The position numbers and the translations under genes are program-made. From contig NZ_JAGPXT010000014.1 in NCBI RefSeq assembly GCF_018070465.1, forward strand, positions 62,001 to 126,000: a stretch of 64,000 nucleotides of DNA, in the 5' to 3' direction. Shown piece after piece: positions 7,345 to 16,238 of this stretch (positions within the stretch are counted from its first letter, which is position 1; each line of letters starts with the position of its first letter). The notes beneath the pieces were generated by a model. The model was not told where the DNA came from and ran no database searches. It saw only the letters and a program-made list of their open reading frames with translations. The DNA comes from Micromonospora sp. C95. GTDB taxonomy: Bacteria > Actinomycetota > Actinomycetes > Mycobacteriales > Micromonosporaceae.

Positions 7345-10300
7345 ATGAAACTCAAAGCCCTCGCGGCTTCGCTGGCCGCAACAGTCGGCCTCAGCATGAT
7401 CCAGGCAGCACCGGCGTCCGCCGCCGAGCCGGATCCAGGCGCCGCCGCCGACAAGATCGCCTCTAATCTGAAGGACCGGTTCCGCACAGCTCCGGCTGCC
7501 GACTTCTGGATCACGTTCGACACCAGCGCCGACCTCGAGCCGGCGAAGAAGATCACCGACTGGAACGCTCGCGGTCAGTTCGTCTACGACGCGCTGGCCA
7601 CAGCGGCGAAGGACTCCCTGGCGTCCGTCTCTGCCGAACTCGACCGGGCAGGCGTCGAATACACCTCCTACCCGATCGTCAACAAGGTGCTCGTCAAGGG
7701 GGGCAACGAAGCGCTCGCCCTCGACGTGGCCGCGAAGGTGCAGGTCGCCGAGATCCAGGCGACGCCGCAGGTCGCGCTGATCGAGCCCGTCGACGAGCAG
7801 ACCCCAGCCGACCAGGCTGCCCGCCCCGCCGACCAGAAGGCCGCCGCCGAGGAAGGCACCTCCACCTGGGGTCTGGACGCCATCAAGGCCCCGCAGGCGT
7901 GGGCCATGGGCGCCACCGGTGCGGGCATCACCGTGTCCAATCTCGACTCGGGTGTCCAGTTCGACCACCCCGCCCTGGTCCACAAGTACCGCGGCACGAA
8001 GCCCGACGGTACCTTCGACCACAACTACAACTGGATGGCCACCCGGGGCACGTGCACGGACGCACCCTGCGACGACGACGGACACGGCACGCACACCATG
8101 GGCACCATGGTCGGCGACGACGGCACCAACCACGTCGGCGTCGCCCCGGACGCGCAGTGGATCGCGACAGACGGCTGCTGCGACAGCACCGGCGTCGAGT
8201 CGCTGCTGCGGTCCGGCTGGTGGCTGCTCGCCCCGACCGACGTCCACGGGAACAACCCCGACCCGGCCAAGCGCCCGCACGTCATCAACAACTCGTGGGG
8301 CCAGTCCCTCGAACACAGCTTTGACGACTTCTTCCGGGCCATCGACGAGGCATGGAGCGCCGCCGGCATCTTCAGCGTCTGGTCGTCGGGAAACACCGTG
8401 CCGTACGCGGCCTGCGACACCGTCTCCTCGCCCGGAGCCGCCGCGAGTGCCTACTCCGTGGGCGCCTACCGGTCGGACGGCAGGCTCGCACTGTTCTCCC
8501 GCAAGGGCGAGGGTGAAGATGGCGGGATCAAGCCCGAGATCTCCGCTCCGGGCGACGGCGTCCGTTCGTCCTACCCGAACAACGGCTACGCCCAGTTGTC
8601 CGGCACCTCGATGGCGGCACCCCACGTGGCCGGCGCCGTCGCGGCGCTGTGGAGCTACGACCCGACCCTCATCGGGCAGGTCGAGGAAGTCCGCCGGTTG
8701 CTCGCCGAGTCGGCCGTCGACGTCGACGACACCGAGTGCGGCGGCACCGCCGACGACAACAACAAGTACGGCGAAGGGCGGCTCGACCTCGTCCGCCTGC
8801 TCGAACTGGCGCCCCGTGAGGGCGGCACCCTCACCGGTGTCGTCACCGCCGACGGCGACCCGGTGCCCGCCGTCGAGGTGACGATCAGCGGGCCGTTCAG
8901 CCGGTCCATCGGAACCGACGAGGACGGCCGGTTCACCACGAACCTGCCGGCCGGCGAATACCAGCTCAGCACCAAGGCCTTCGGCTACCTGACCGCGACC
9001 GCAGAGGTCACGATCTCCCCCGGCCAGGACACCTCCGTCAAGTTGCCGCTCACGGCCGCCGCCAGGCACGACGTCAGCGGCAGGGTCGTCGACGAGAAGA
9101 AGCAGCCCGTCCCGAACGCCGACGTCTCCGTCAAGAACACGCCGCTGGAGCCGGTACGCACGGATGCCAACGGCGCGTTCACGATCGACGCCGTCCCCGA
9201 GGGCGGGTACACGCTCAACGTCACGCCCAACGCCTGCTTCGCGCCCGCGACCGTCCCGCTGACCGTCGGCGCGCAGAACGAGTCGCCTGAGATCCCCGTC
9301 GGGCTCGTCGTCGACGAGGGCGGTTACAGCTGCGCCGTCTCCGAGGGCGAGTACCTGCGCGGCACCGACCCGGTCACGTTCCCAAGTGGCATGTGGGCGA
9401 CGGTGCAGCTGCCGTTCCCGGTCGCGCTCTACAACGGCAGCCACGACACCCTCGGTGTCAGCCGGCGCGGCGTGATCTCCCCGGACACCAGCACCGGACC
9501 CGGCCACGGCGGCGCGGGAGTCTTCCCGTTCTACAGCCAGAGCCCCGTCGAGTTCGCTCCCGGCGGTGGAGTCTTCACGGCGGCCACCAAGGTCAACGGT
9601 GAGGACGCGTTCGTCGTCGAGTTCCGCAACGCCAGGATCTGGGCCTATCCGACCCGGTCGGAGCACACCGAGCCGGTCAACTTCTCGGCCACGCTCACCC
9701 GCTCCGGCACCGTGATCCTCGGCTACGGCGACGGCATCGGGACCGACGACCCGGTGACCGCCGGCGCCCACGCCGTCACCGGCATACAGGGCTGGGCCGG
9801 CGTCGACGGCATCCGGTTCTCCGACAGCGCCCCGGTGCTGCGCGACGGGATGACCGTCACCTACGACCTGCCTGACTTCGGGTACCTCGACGCGACCGTC
9901 GTCGACCAGAACGACGGGCTGCCGGTGGCCGGCGCCAAGGTCTCTTTCACGAACCCGGATGGGCTCGTCGAGACCGTCACCACCGACGGGACGGGCATCG
10001 TGCACCGCCAGCTACCGCTCGGCGGCTACACCATGACTGTCGACAAGTCGAACTACACGACCGCGGCACACCCCTTCACCCTCGACAAGCTCTACGCGAA
10101 GGCCAAGATCGACGTGCGGCTGGCCACGGGTGCCGCTGGCCTGAAGGCCGACGGCCTCGACGCGGTGTTGGGTACCGACCAGAACGGCGTCGGCTCGCTG
10201 ACGCTCACCAACAACGGTTCCGCCCCCCTCACGTACGACCTGGGCGAGGCCGCGCGCCACCCCGAGCTTGACGCCGCCGGGGCCACCACGCGCACCGGGA

Positions 10301-13300
10301 AGGGCGCGGACAGCACGATCGACCTCGCCGCGTGGCGGGCCGGTGCAAGCGGCATGAAGCCGTCGAACGTCGACGGCAAGGCGGCGACGGCGAGCGCCGC
10401 GGAAGCGCAGGCGGCCGGCAAGGTCGGCGCGACCGCCGGCGGTGACGTCATCACCCGGATCACCATCCCGGGCACCATCGAGGAGAAGGAGCCCACCGGC
10501 ATCGGGTACGACGGCGACGTCTGGGTCCACGACTACGGCGCGCGGACCAACACCGCCTACACGGTGACCGGCAAGCCGACCGGGAAGGTCTTCGACGCAT
10601 CGTGGAACCCCGCGTACCGGGCGTTCGACATGGCGCTCGACACCAAGACCGGTGACATGTGTCAGATGGAGGACAGCCCCGCCAGCTACATCCACTGCTT
10701 CGACCGGGCGACCGGGAAGAAGACCCGGCAGATCAAGGGTGACTGGTCCACGCTGCCGTTGACCGGACTCGCCTACAACCCGAAGGAGGACGTGTTCTAC
10801 GTCGGCGGCCGGGCGAACGGCAGGATCGGGACCGTCGCCGGGACGTCGCACGACAACCCGGGTGCGCTGCTGTCCTTCTGCGCCCCACCGCTGCCCGAGG
10901 TGATTGGCCTGGCCTACAACCAGACGTCCGACACCGTCTGGTACACCGACCTCACCTCGGATCGGCCCACCCGCCTTTTGCAGATCGACCCCGACGACTG
11001 CTCGCTGGTCAACGCATGGTGGTTCCCCGGCCAGAAGCCACGCCAGGGCGGCGGCCTCGAGACCGACTCGACCGGTGCGCTGTGGGCGGCGGACCAGATC
11101 GCCGATGACGTCGTGCTTGTCGACGTCGAGGACGACCTGCTGACCGACCTGCCGTGGCTGTCGCTCTCCTCGACCGGCGGCACCCTCGCCCCGGGTGAGT
11201 CGACCACCGTCACGGTATCGATCTCCTCGAAGGACACCAAGCCAGGCGTCCTCGGCGCGAACATCGTGCTCAGGTCCGACTCCGGACGCCAGCCCAAGAC
11301 CTACATCCCGGTGACGCTCACGACCACGAAGTACCAGGTCGGCGTCAACGCCGGCGGCCCCTCGTTCACCGACGCCTCCGGCTACACCTGGTCCGGGGAC
11401 CGGGCCGCCGGCAAGAAGACGTGGGGCTACGAGGGAAAGACGAAGGTCGCCACCACGAAGGCCGGCATCGAGGGCACGACGGACGACGCCCTGTTCCAGT
11501 CGCAGCGCACCACGCGGCAGAAGGAGCTGTTCTACCGCTTCCCCGACGCGCCCGAGGGCACCTACGCGATCGACTTCGGGTTTGCCGAGATCGAGAAGGT
11601 GGCCAAGGGGAAGCGGGTGTTCGACGTCCTCGTGAACGGTTCGCTTGCGGAGTACGCGTACGACCCGGCCGCGGTCGTGGGGTCGAACACCGCCGACTGG
11701 CGCACCGCCGTCGTGCAGCACGAGGGTGGTCCGCTGACCGTGGAGCTACGGGGCTCGAAGGGACTCCGGGCCCCGACCATTGCCGCGCTGCGGGTGACGC
11801 GCGACCCGCGCGCGGACACGGCGGAGCCGGAGCCCCAGCCCGAGCAGCCGGAACCGGGCCCCGTGCCGGTGGCCCCCGCCGGCCGCTCGTACTCGCTGAC
11901 GGTGACCGACGGGCTCTACCGCCAGGGCACCGAGGAGTCCGGGTGGCACGGCGATGACCTCTGCAGCGTGCTGTGGTTCGACTCCAGCTTCCTGTTCCCG
12001 TTCTACGACACTGCCTGGGACGGCGTCTGCGTGTCGACGAACGGCACGCTTGTCTTCGACCGCTACAGCGCGTGGAGAGACAACACGGCACTGCCGTCGC
12101 CCGGTGCCATCGACGCGATCCATCCGCTCTGGGACGACCTCGTCGTCGACGTCCAGGCAGGCATCTATCTCGGCACGACGGAGGTGGACGGGCTGGCGGC
12201 GCAGGTAATCGAGTGGCGCAACGTCAGCTTCGACAGCGGCCCGACGGCTCGGGTGAGCTTCTCGGTCACGCTGATCGCGGACGGGCGGGTCCAGATCGGG
12301 TACGGCGACGGCATCGGCGGCGACAATCCCCTCACCCGAGGGTCGTCGGCGACGGTCGGCCTGCAGAGCCTGACGCGCAACCCCGCGAGCCAGTACTCCT
12401 TCAACGAGCCCGTCCTGACGGCCGGCCTGGGGCTGGAGTACACCCTCCCGGCCGCAGGCACGATCGAGGGCACGGTCACCGACGCGAACGACAGCAAGCC
12501 GATCGCGGGTGCGATCGTCACGCTCGGCGGGCCGAGCGGCGAACGGGTCATCACCGCCGACGAGCAGGGCCGGTGGAAGGCCCAGGCGCTGGTCGGCGAG
12601 AACACCGTGCAGGTCTCGGTGCCGAACTACGTCACCGCCAGCCACCCGGTGACCATCGCCAAGAAGGATCAGGCCGAGGTGGTCGACACGGCGTTGACCA
12701 CGGGCGTCGCCACCGTCACGGCAGGTGACCTCGACTGGCTCGTCGACCGGGACCAGCAGGCGACGGCCGACGTGACCGTGACCAACAGCGGCTCCGCCCC
12801 GCTCTCGGTGCGGATCAGCGAACAGAAGCGCACAAGCGACGGCGGGCACGAGGCCGCCGACCTTCCGTGGCTGACCCTCACCGGCGCGGCCGCAACCGGC
12901 ACGGTCGAGCTCGCGGTCGGCGAGTCCACCACGGTCACGGCGACGGCTGACAGCGCCGACGTCGAGCCCGGCCTGCTCGCCGGCGCCGTGCTCGTGGCGT
13001 CGAACGCCGGCAAGGGCGAGGCCCAGCTCAAGCCGGTCCGCATGGCGACCTCGGCCTACTGGAAGGGCGTCAACGTCGGCGGTGCCGGGTACATCGGCAC
13101 CGACGGCTTCGTCTGGTCGGGGGACCAGCGGCTCGATTCGCGGCCGTGGGGCTACGTCGGCGGCAAGGCGCGTGCCACAAAGGCCGACATCGCCGGCACC
13201 GAGGACGAAGCGCTGTTCCGCACCCAGCGGACCGGCAAGACGTTCAGCTACGTGTTCAAGAACGCGCCCGCCGGGAAGTACCGAATCACCCTCGACTTCG

Positions 13301-13533
13301 CGGAGATCGAGAAGGTGAAGCCCGGCAAGCGTGCCTTCGATGTGCTGGTCGACGGCAAGATCGCGCTACACGACCACGATGTGCAGGCGAAGGTGGGTGC
13401 GCTGACCGCCGACCTGAACACGGTCACCGTCGAGCACGCCGGTGGCGATCTGAGGATCGAGCTTCGCCGCGAGAAGGGCGAGCGCGACCCGATCCTCAAC
13501 GCCCTCAAGGTCCAGCAGGACCCGCGCCTGTGA
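7345..13533 (+). CDS. Giant secreted S8 subtilisin-like protease with duplicated beta/malectin modules
   Basis: A 2062-residue exported subtilase. Residues 1-27 are a Sec signal (MKLKALAASLAATVGLSM..., cut after ASA), with an inhibitor-I9-like propeptide to about 165. The peptidase domain spans about 175-480 with Asp201 (NLDSGVQFDHP), His247 (GHGTH), oxyanion Asn350 (SSGN) and Ser422 (GTSMAAPHVAG). Two carboxypeptidase-regulatory-like beta domains follow (490-650). Module 1 (659-1491) has a beta domain (GYGDGIGTDDP), another CnaB/CarboxypepD fold, a propeller-like insert (about 1035-1270), an Ig-like strand region and a malectin domain. After a Pro/Glu linker (1494-1513), module 2 (1514-2062) repeats this without the propeller (GYGDGIGGDNP; second malectin from 1908). 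The malectin and beta domains suggest carbohydrate or surface binding. The gene is followed by a strong terminator. Confidence 0.95.
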   Translation: MKLKALAASLAATVGLSMIQAAPASAAEPDPGAAADKIASNLKDRFRTAPAADFWITFDTSADLEPAKKITDWNARGQFVYDALATAAKDSLASVSAELDRAGVEYTSYPIVNKVLVKGGNEALALDVAAKVQVAEIQATPQVALIEPVDEQTPADQAARPADQKAAAEEGTSTWGLDAIKAPQAWAMGATGAGITVSNLDSGVQFDHPALVHKYRGTKPDGTFDHNYNWMATRGTCTDAPCDDDGHGTHTMGTMVGDDGTNHVGVAPDAQWIATDGCCDSTGVESLLRSGWWLLAPTDVHGNNPDPAKRPHVINNSWGQSLEHSFDDFFRAIDEAWSAAGIFSVWSSGNTVPYAACDTVSSPGAAASAYSVGAYRSDGRLALFSRKGEGEDGGIKPEISAPGDGVRSSYPNNGYAQLSGTSMAAPHVAGAVAALWSYDPTLIGQVEEVRRLLAESAVDVDDTECGGTADDNNKYGEGRLDLVRLLELAPREGGTLTGVVTADGDPVPAVEVTISGPFSRSIGTDEDGRFTTNLPAGEYQLSTKAFGYLTATAEVTISPGQDTSVKLPLTAAARHDVSGRVVDEKKQPVPNADVSVKNTPLEPVRTDANGAFTIDAVPEGGYTLNVTPNACFAPATVPLTVGAQNESPEIPVGLVVDEGGYSCAVSEGEYLRGTDPVTFPSGMWATVQLPFPVALYNGSHDTLGVSRRGVISPDTSTGPGHGGAGVFPFYSQSPVEFAPGGGVFTAATKVNGEDAFVVEFRNARIWAYPTRSEHTEPVNFSATLTRSGTVILGYGDGIGTDDPVTAGAHAVTGIQGWAGVDGIRFSDSAPVLRDGMTVTYDLPDFGYLDATVVDQNDGLPVAGAKVSFTNPDGLVETVTTDGTGIVHRQLPLGGYTMTVDKSNYTTAAHPFTLDKLYAKAKIDVRLATGAAGLKADGLDAVLGTDQNGVGSLTLTNNGSAPLTYDLGEAARHPELDAAGATTRTGKGADSTIDLAAWRAGASGMKPSNVDGKAATASAAEAQAAGKVGATAGGDVITRITIPGTIEEKEPTGIGYDGDVWVHDYGARTNTAYTVTGKPTGKVFDASWNPAYRAFDMALDTKTGDMCQMEDSPASYIHCFDRATGKKTRQIKGDWSTLPLTGLAYNPKEDVFYVGGRANGRIGTVAGTSHDNPGALLSFCAPPLPEVIGLAYNQTSDTVWYTDLTSDRPTRLLQIDPDDCSLVNAWWFPGQKPRQGGGLETDSTGALWAADQIADDVVLVDVEDDLLTDLPWLSLSSTGGTLAPGESTTVTVSISSKDTKPGVLGANIVLRSDSGRQPKTYIPVTLTTTKYQVGVNAGGPSFTDASGYTWSGDRAAGKKTWGYEGKTKVATTKAGIEGTTDDALFQSQRTTRQKELFYRFPDAPEGTYAIDFGFAEIEKVAKGKRVFDVLVNGSLAEYAYDPAAVVGSNTADWRTAVVQHEGGPLTVELRGSKGLRAPTIAALRVTRDPRADTAEPEPQPEQPEPGPVPVAPAGRSYSLTVTDGLYRQGTEESGWHGDDLCSVLWFDSSFLFPFYDTAWDGVCVSTNGTLVFDRYSAWRDNTALPSPGAIDAIHPLWDDLVVDVQAGIYLGTTEVDGLAAQVIEWRNVSFDSGPTARVSFSVTLIADGRVQIGYGDGIGGDNPLTRGSSATVGLQSLTRNPASQYSFNEPVLTAGLGLEYTLPAAGTIEGTVTDANDSKPIAGAIVTLGGPSGERVITADEQGRWKAQALVGENTVQVSVPNYVTASHPVTIAKKDQAEVVDTALTTGVATVTAGDLDWLVDRDQQATADVTVTNSGSAPLSVRISEQKRTSDGGHEAADLPWLTLTGAAATGTVELAVGESTTVTATADSADVEPGLLAGAVLVASNAGKGEAQLKPVRMATSAYWKGVNVGGAGYIGTDGFVWSGDQRLDSRPWGYVGGKARATKADIAGTEDEALFRTQRTGKTFSYVFKNAPAGKYRITLDFAEIEKVKPGKRAFDVLVDGKIALHDHDVQAKVGALTADLNTVTVEHAGGDLRIELRREKGERDPILNALKVQQDPRL

Positions 13534-13559
13534 GATAACCGAACCTGTCCGTCAACAGT

Positions 13560-13601
13560 GGTCAGAGCCTCCACGGAAGGATCGCCGTGGGGGCTCTGAC
13601 C
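13560..13601 (+). terminator. Terminator of the protease gene
   Basis: A 17-bp stem with one G-U-type pair: GGTCAGAGCC-TCCACGG (13560-13576), loop AAGGATCG, then CCGTGGG-GGCTCTGACC to 13601. It begins 27 bases after the protease stop, so it is a convincing intrinsic terminator. Confidence 0.85.
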
Positions 13602-13813
13602 ACGACTAGTAGTGCTTTGTCACATTTAGCTGCGACGGACAGACGCTGTCGCTGGCCGAGGAGGCGACAACATCAGGGATGTTGTCGTGTCAAGCCACCG
13701 CGAGGCAGCAACATCCCCGTAGTTGTAGACGGCCCGGCGAACGCCCCTCCGCCTCTGCCCGCATCCCGTCCTGGCGCAGCCGAAGCACCGGACTTACCTC
13801 CCACCGGGACGAG
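13602..13813. other. Non-coding spacer with a perfect 10-bp palindrome and possible IS-end-like bases
   Basis: No supported gene lies between the protease terminator and the GNAT stop. The stretch begins AGTAGTGCTTTGTCA, which from memory resembles the outer end of some actinobacterial insertion sequences, but no matching opposite end or transposase is seen. At 13665-13687 there is a perfect inverted repeat CGACAACATC-agg-GATGTTGTCG, a candidate operator or terminator for the convergent GNAT gene. Confidence 0.35.
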
Positions 13814-14356
13814 TCATGGTGGCTGGACTACCGGCGCGAATCCGTCTCCACTGTCCGCTGACGGTGGCAACGGCCGCCGGCCTCGCTCGCTCTCGGCGGG
13901 GCCACCCTGGCGAGGTAGCGGCTTACGGAGGATGTAGTTGAGACCGAACTCGGTATCGCTGGTGCGGACGTCGACGTAGCCCAGTCGGTGGTAGAAGCCG
14001 TGCCCGGTGATGCTGGCGCCGGTTTCCATGTGGTCGAACCCGTCCGCCGCCGCGAGCTCCTCGACGTGCCCGATCAACCGCCGGCCGACGCCGCGACCGA
14101 TCGCCCCCGGATGCACGAACATCGTGAAAACCTTGTTGCCGTCGCGGGACACCGTGCCGACGACCTCGTCCCACTCGGCGACGAATACCTGACGTTCCAT
14201 TGCCAGTTGCGCCAACCGCTCGGCGGTGAAGTGGGCGCACATCCGCTCGATCAGCTCGGCTGGATAGTCACGGCTGTTGACCTCACGCAGACATCGCTCG
14301 ATCAGCTCTGCCACCGCCGAGGCGTCGTCCTGCCGGAACAACCGCACCCGCGTCAC
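13814..14356 (-). CDS. GNAT family N-acetyltransferase
   Basis: A 180-residue GNAT protein. GTG 14356 (reading VTRVRLFRQDDASAVAEL) is the start that matches the family; the frame extends further upstream only over the DUF397 gene. The acetyl-CoA loop is HPGAIGRGVGRRLIGHVEEL (R/G-x-G-x-G/R pattern), followed by FDHMETGASITGHGFYHRLG. The last 30 or so residues are a Pro/Gly/Ser-rich tail of low complexity, unusual for the family. It lies 46 bp downstream of the DUF397 gene on the same strand and may be cotranscribed. Substrate unknown. Confidence 0.85.
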   Translation of the reverse strand: MTRVRLFRQDDASAVAELIERCLREVNSRDYPAELIERMCAHFTAERLAQLAMERQVFVAEWDEVVGTVSRDGNKVFTMFVHPGAIGRGVGRRLIGHVEELAAADGFDHMETGASITGHGFYHRLGYVDVRTSDTEFGLNYILRKPLPRQGGPAESERGRRPLPPSADSGDGFAPVVQPP

Positions 14357-14402
14357 GCGGCCATTCTGCCTCGGTGGCGCCACGACGAACGACCCGTCTG
14401 GG

Positions 14403-14594
14403 TCAGGCCCGATCGGTGACCTGAGCGACGAACGCGCGCCACGCGGCCGGAGCGAAGGTAAGCGCCGGGCCAGCCGGATCCTTCGAGTCGCGGACACCGA
14501 CGACGCCGGGAAGGTTGCCGGCAACCTCGACACAGTTGCCGCCGCTGGCGCCACTGCGGGTGCTCGTGCGCCACCGAGCGTTACTGAGGTCCAT
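14403..14594 (-). CDS. DUF397 domain protein
   Basis: A 63-residue DUF397 protein (WRTSTRSGASGGNCVEVA, then VRDSKDPAGPALTF), the small partner typically encoded just after an XRE/DUF5753 regulator in actinobacteria. ATG 14594 is preceded by AAGGAGG 13-14 bases upstream and overlaps the end of the XRE gene by 14 bp; an in-frame TTG at 14606 is too close to the ribosome site. Such pairs are abundant in Streptomyces and relatives and are implicated in developmental or antibiotic control, possibly in toxin-antitoxin-like fashion. Confidence 0.92.
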   Translation of the reverse strand: MDLSNARWRTSTRSGASGGNCVEVAGNLPGVVGVRDSKDPAGPALTFAPAAWRAFVAQVTDRA

Positions 14595-15387
14595 GATGAC
14601 TCTCAACCTCCTTCAACAGGTCGACGGACTGCCGACGAGGCAGCGCCTCGTTCCGGACACTCTCCCACCTCGCTTGAAGCGAGGCCACCTCATCATCCTT
14701 GTCGATGACATCCCCACCGAGCTGATTTTCGAGGTGGCCGACCCAGACACCCTCGCGGGACCGCGCCAGCGCGAACGGCCCGGACAGTCCGACGTGCAGG
14801 CCGCTGCCAAGAGGGATGACGTGAACGTGCACGTGCGGAAGCTCGGTCAGAGCGATCAAGTGGGCTACTTGCTGGGCCATGATCCCGCCGAGGCCGTCGC
14901 CTGTATGGCGAAGCGCGGTCTCGTCCAGCACCGCGACCAATTGCGGCGGACGTTCTCCGGTAAGGATCGTCTGCCTGTCCACACGTGCCTTGACGCGCTG
15001 CTCGACCTCGTCATCGGTCAGGCTGTCCAAGGTCCGCAATACCGCACGGGCATAGTGCTCCACCTGCAAGAGGCCGGGGATCAGGTTGGGCTCGAAGTAG
15101 CGGAGCTGCGTCGCACCGCGCTCGGCGTCGAGCCATGGCAGGAACCAGGACGGTGCGCCGAGCTTCATCGCCAGCCGCTCGAACAGGCCACCGTTGCTCA
15201 GCGCGCGGTCGGCGCCTCGGGCGAAGTCCAACGTCAGCGCCCGCGTACCGCCTTCAACAGCGCTGACGTGGGACGCGCTGAAGCCGGCACCGCGCCCGAA
15301 CGCTTCCTGCGTCATGCCGGCCGCGCCCCGCGCCCGGCGGATCTCGCCCACGATGAAGGCCGCCACGGGGTTCGGCATGTCAGGCAT
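14581..15387 (-). CDS. XRE-family regulator with DUF5753 domain
   Basis: A 268-residue helix-turn-helix regulator. The N-terminal XRE domain is at about residues 10-65 (RARGAAGMTQEAFGRGAGFS, then SHVSAVEGGTRALT), and the DUF5753 effector domain at about 95-260 (FEPNLIPGLLQVEHYARAVL, DETALRHTGDG). The DUF397 gene overlaps its 3' end, the standard regulator/partner arrangement. Divergently, 240 bp away, lie two tiny coupled genes that are plausible targets. No ligand can be deduced. Confidence 0.93.
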   Translation of the reverse strand: MPDMPNPVAAFIVGEIRRARGAAGMTQEAFGRGAGFSASHVSAVEGGTRALTLDFARGADRALSNGGLFERLAMKLGAPSWFLPWLDAERGATQLRYFEPNLIPGLLQVEHYARAVLRTLDSLTDDEVEQRVKARVDRQTILTGERPPQLVAVLDETALRHTGDGLGGIMAQQVAHLIALTELPHVHVHVIPLGSGLHVGLSGPFALARSREGVWVGHLENQLGGDVIDKDDEVASLQARWESVRNEALPRRQSVDLLKEVESHHGPQ

Positions 15388-15626
15388 CCAGGGCTCCCCA
15401 CACTAGAGATCGATTACCCACGTCGCCACCGATCTGCCGGCCGTTTCGCCAGCTCAGCCCGGACGCCGGAAGTACCTTCCGAGAGTAGCGGCCTCCACAG
15501 CAGAGTGTCACCAGCGGAACCGCAGGCGTGGCACGGCCCGTCGGCGGGACCAGCACGGGGCCGCCCGACGGGCGAGCACTCTCGGGCGGCCCTCCCCAAC
15601 TCCGTGTCGACTGAGGAGGCCCCGCC

Positions 15627-15985
15627 GTGCCTGTTCCGAAGCCCACGAGCGCCGTACCCGCCCGGCCCGATCGTCGCCATGTCTGGTGACGCGGGAGGAC
15701 GGCACGCCTCGGGTCTCCCCCGGCGTGTACCTGCTGGACCGGGCGGCCTCCCCGCAGTTCGCCAGCCCGATCCTGGTGCGGGTGATCCGCGAGCTGCCCG
15801 ACCGGCACCCGCCGTACGCCTGGACCTGGGTCGACTGCTACCAGCTAGATCGGCACGGCGACGCGACGGAGAAGCGGCAGTTGTTCGTGATGCCGCAGGG
15901 GATGCGCCCGGTGCACGTGACACCGGTCCCCTACGCCGCGCGTCGGCCCCCGCCGCGCTCCCGCCCCGCGCGGGCGGGCGGGTGA
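15627..15985 (+). pseudogene. Small actinobacterial conserved protein, apparently frameshifted or split
   Basis: Two frames together look like one small protein. The first starts at GTG 15627 with an ideal ribosome site (GAGGAGG, 8-9 bases upstream) and reads 20 residues (MPVPKPTSAVPARPDRRHVW) before a TGA at 15687. The second, GTG 15686 to 15985 (99 residues, TREDGTPRVSPGVYLLDRAA...), begins inside that stop (GTGA) in another frame and has no ribosome site of its own. Either one gene was broken by an indel near 15680-15690, there is a sequencing error, or a leader peptide is translationally coupled to the second frame. Function unknown; opposite the XRE/DUF397 pair. Confidence 0.5.
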
Positions 15986-16236
15986 GCACCGGGCTGGACG
16001 AGCACGTCGCATCCCGTCCCACCTGGCGCTGCCGGTCCTGCGGGATCGCCTGGCCCTGTTCCCCGGCGAAGCTTCGTCTGCTCGCGGAGTACCGCGACAA
16101 CATGCCTGGCCTGATGGTCTATCTGGTGACCTTGCGCGAGGAGGCCGCCGAGCAGCTCGCCGGGCTGGGCGGCGGCGAGCCGCCGACCGACTTGCACCGC
16201 CGCTTCACCGACTGGGTGCCGGCCCGGTCCAGATAG
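15982..16236 (+). CDS. Small Cys-rich conserved protein next to XRE/DUF397
   Basis: An 84-residue protein starting at GTG 15982, overlapping the preceding stop by GTGA, so probably coupled to it. The N-terminal part carries a CRSCGIAWPC motif (three cysteines, zinc-ribbon-like), followed by KLRLLAEYRDN and a C-terminal HRRFTDWVPA. Similar short proteins beside XRE/DUF397 pairs in actinobacteria are often labelled flavin reductase without good support; I would not assign a reaction. A strong hairpin directly follows. Confidence 0.65.
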   Translation: MSTGLDEHVASRPTWRCRSCGIAWPCSPAKLRLLAEYRDNMPGLMVYLVTLREEAAEQLAGLGGGEPPTDLHRRFTDWVPARSR

Positions 16237-16238
16237 CC

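Noticed and set aside
7315..11721. Long open frames on the minus strand across the subtilase gene (up to about 896 codons)
   Set aside because: They mirror the plus-strand protease, a common artefact of very high GC3. No domains, no ribosome sites, and residue composition is low-complexity Gly/Val/Arg/Asp.
7345..13533. The protease as a lantibiotic-type leader peptidase acting on the small upstream ORF
   Set aside because: The small ORF has no Cys/Ser/Thr-rich core or leader motif, and no modification enzyme or exporter is nearby.
14515..15981. Plus-strand frame of over 500 codons opposite the XRE gene
   Set aside because: Only its final 84 codons (from GTG 15982) have the look of a gene; the rest is antisense to XRE and DUF397.
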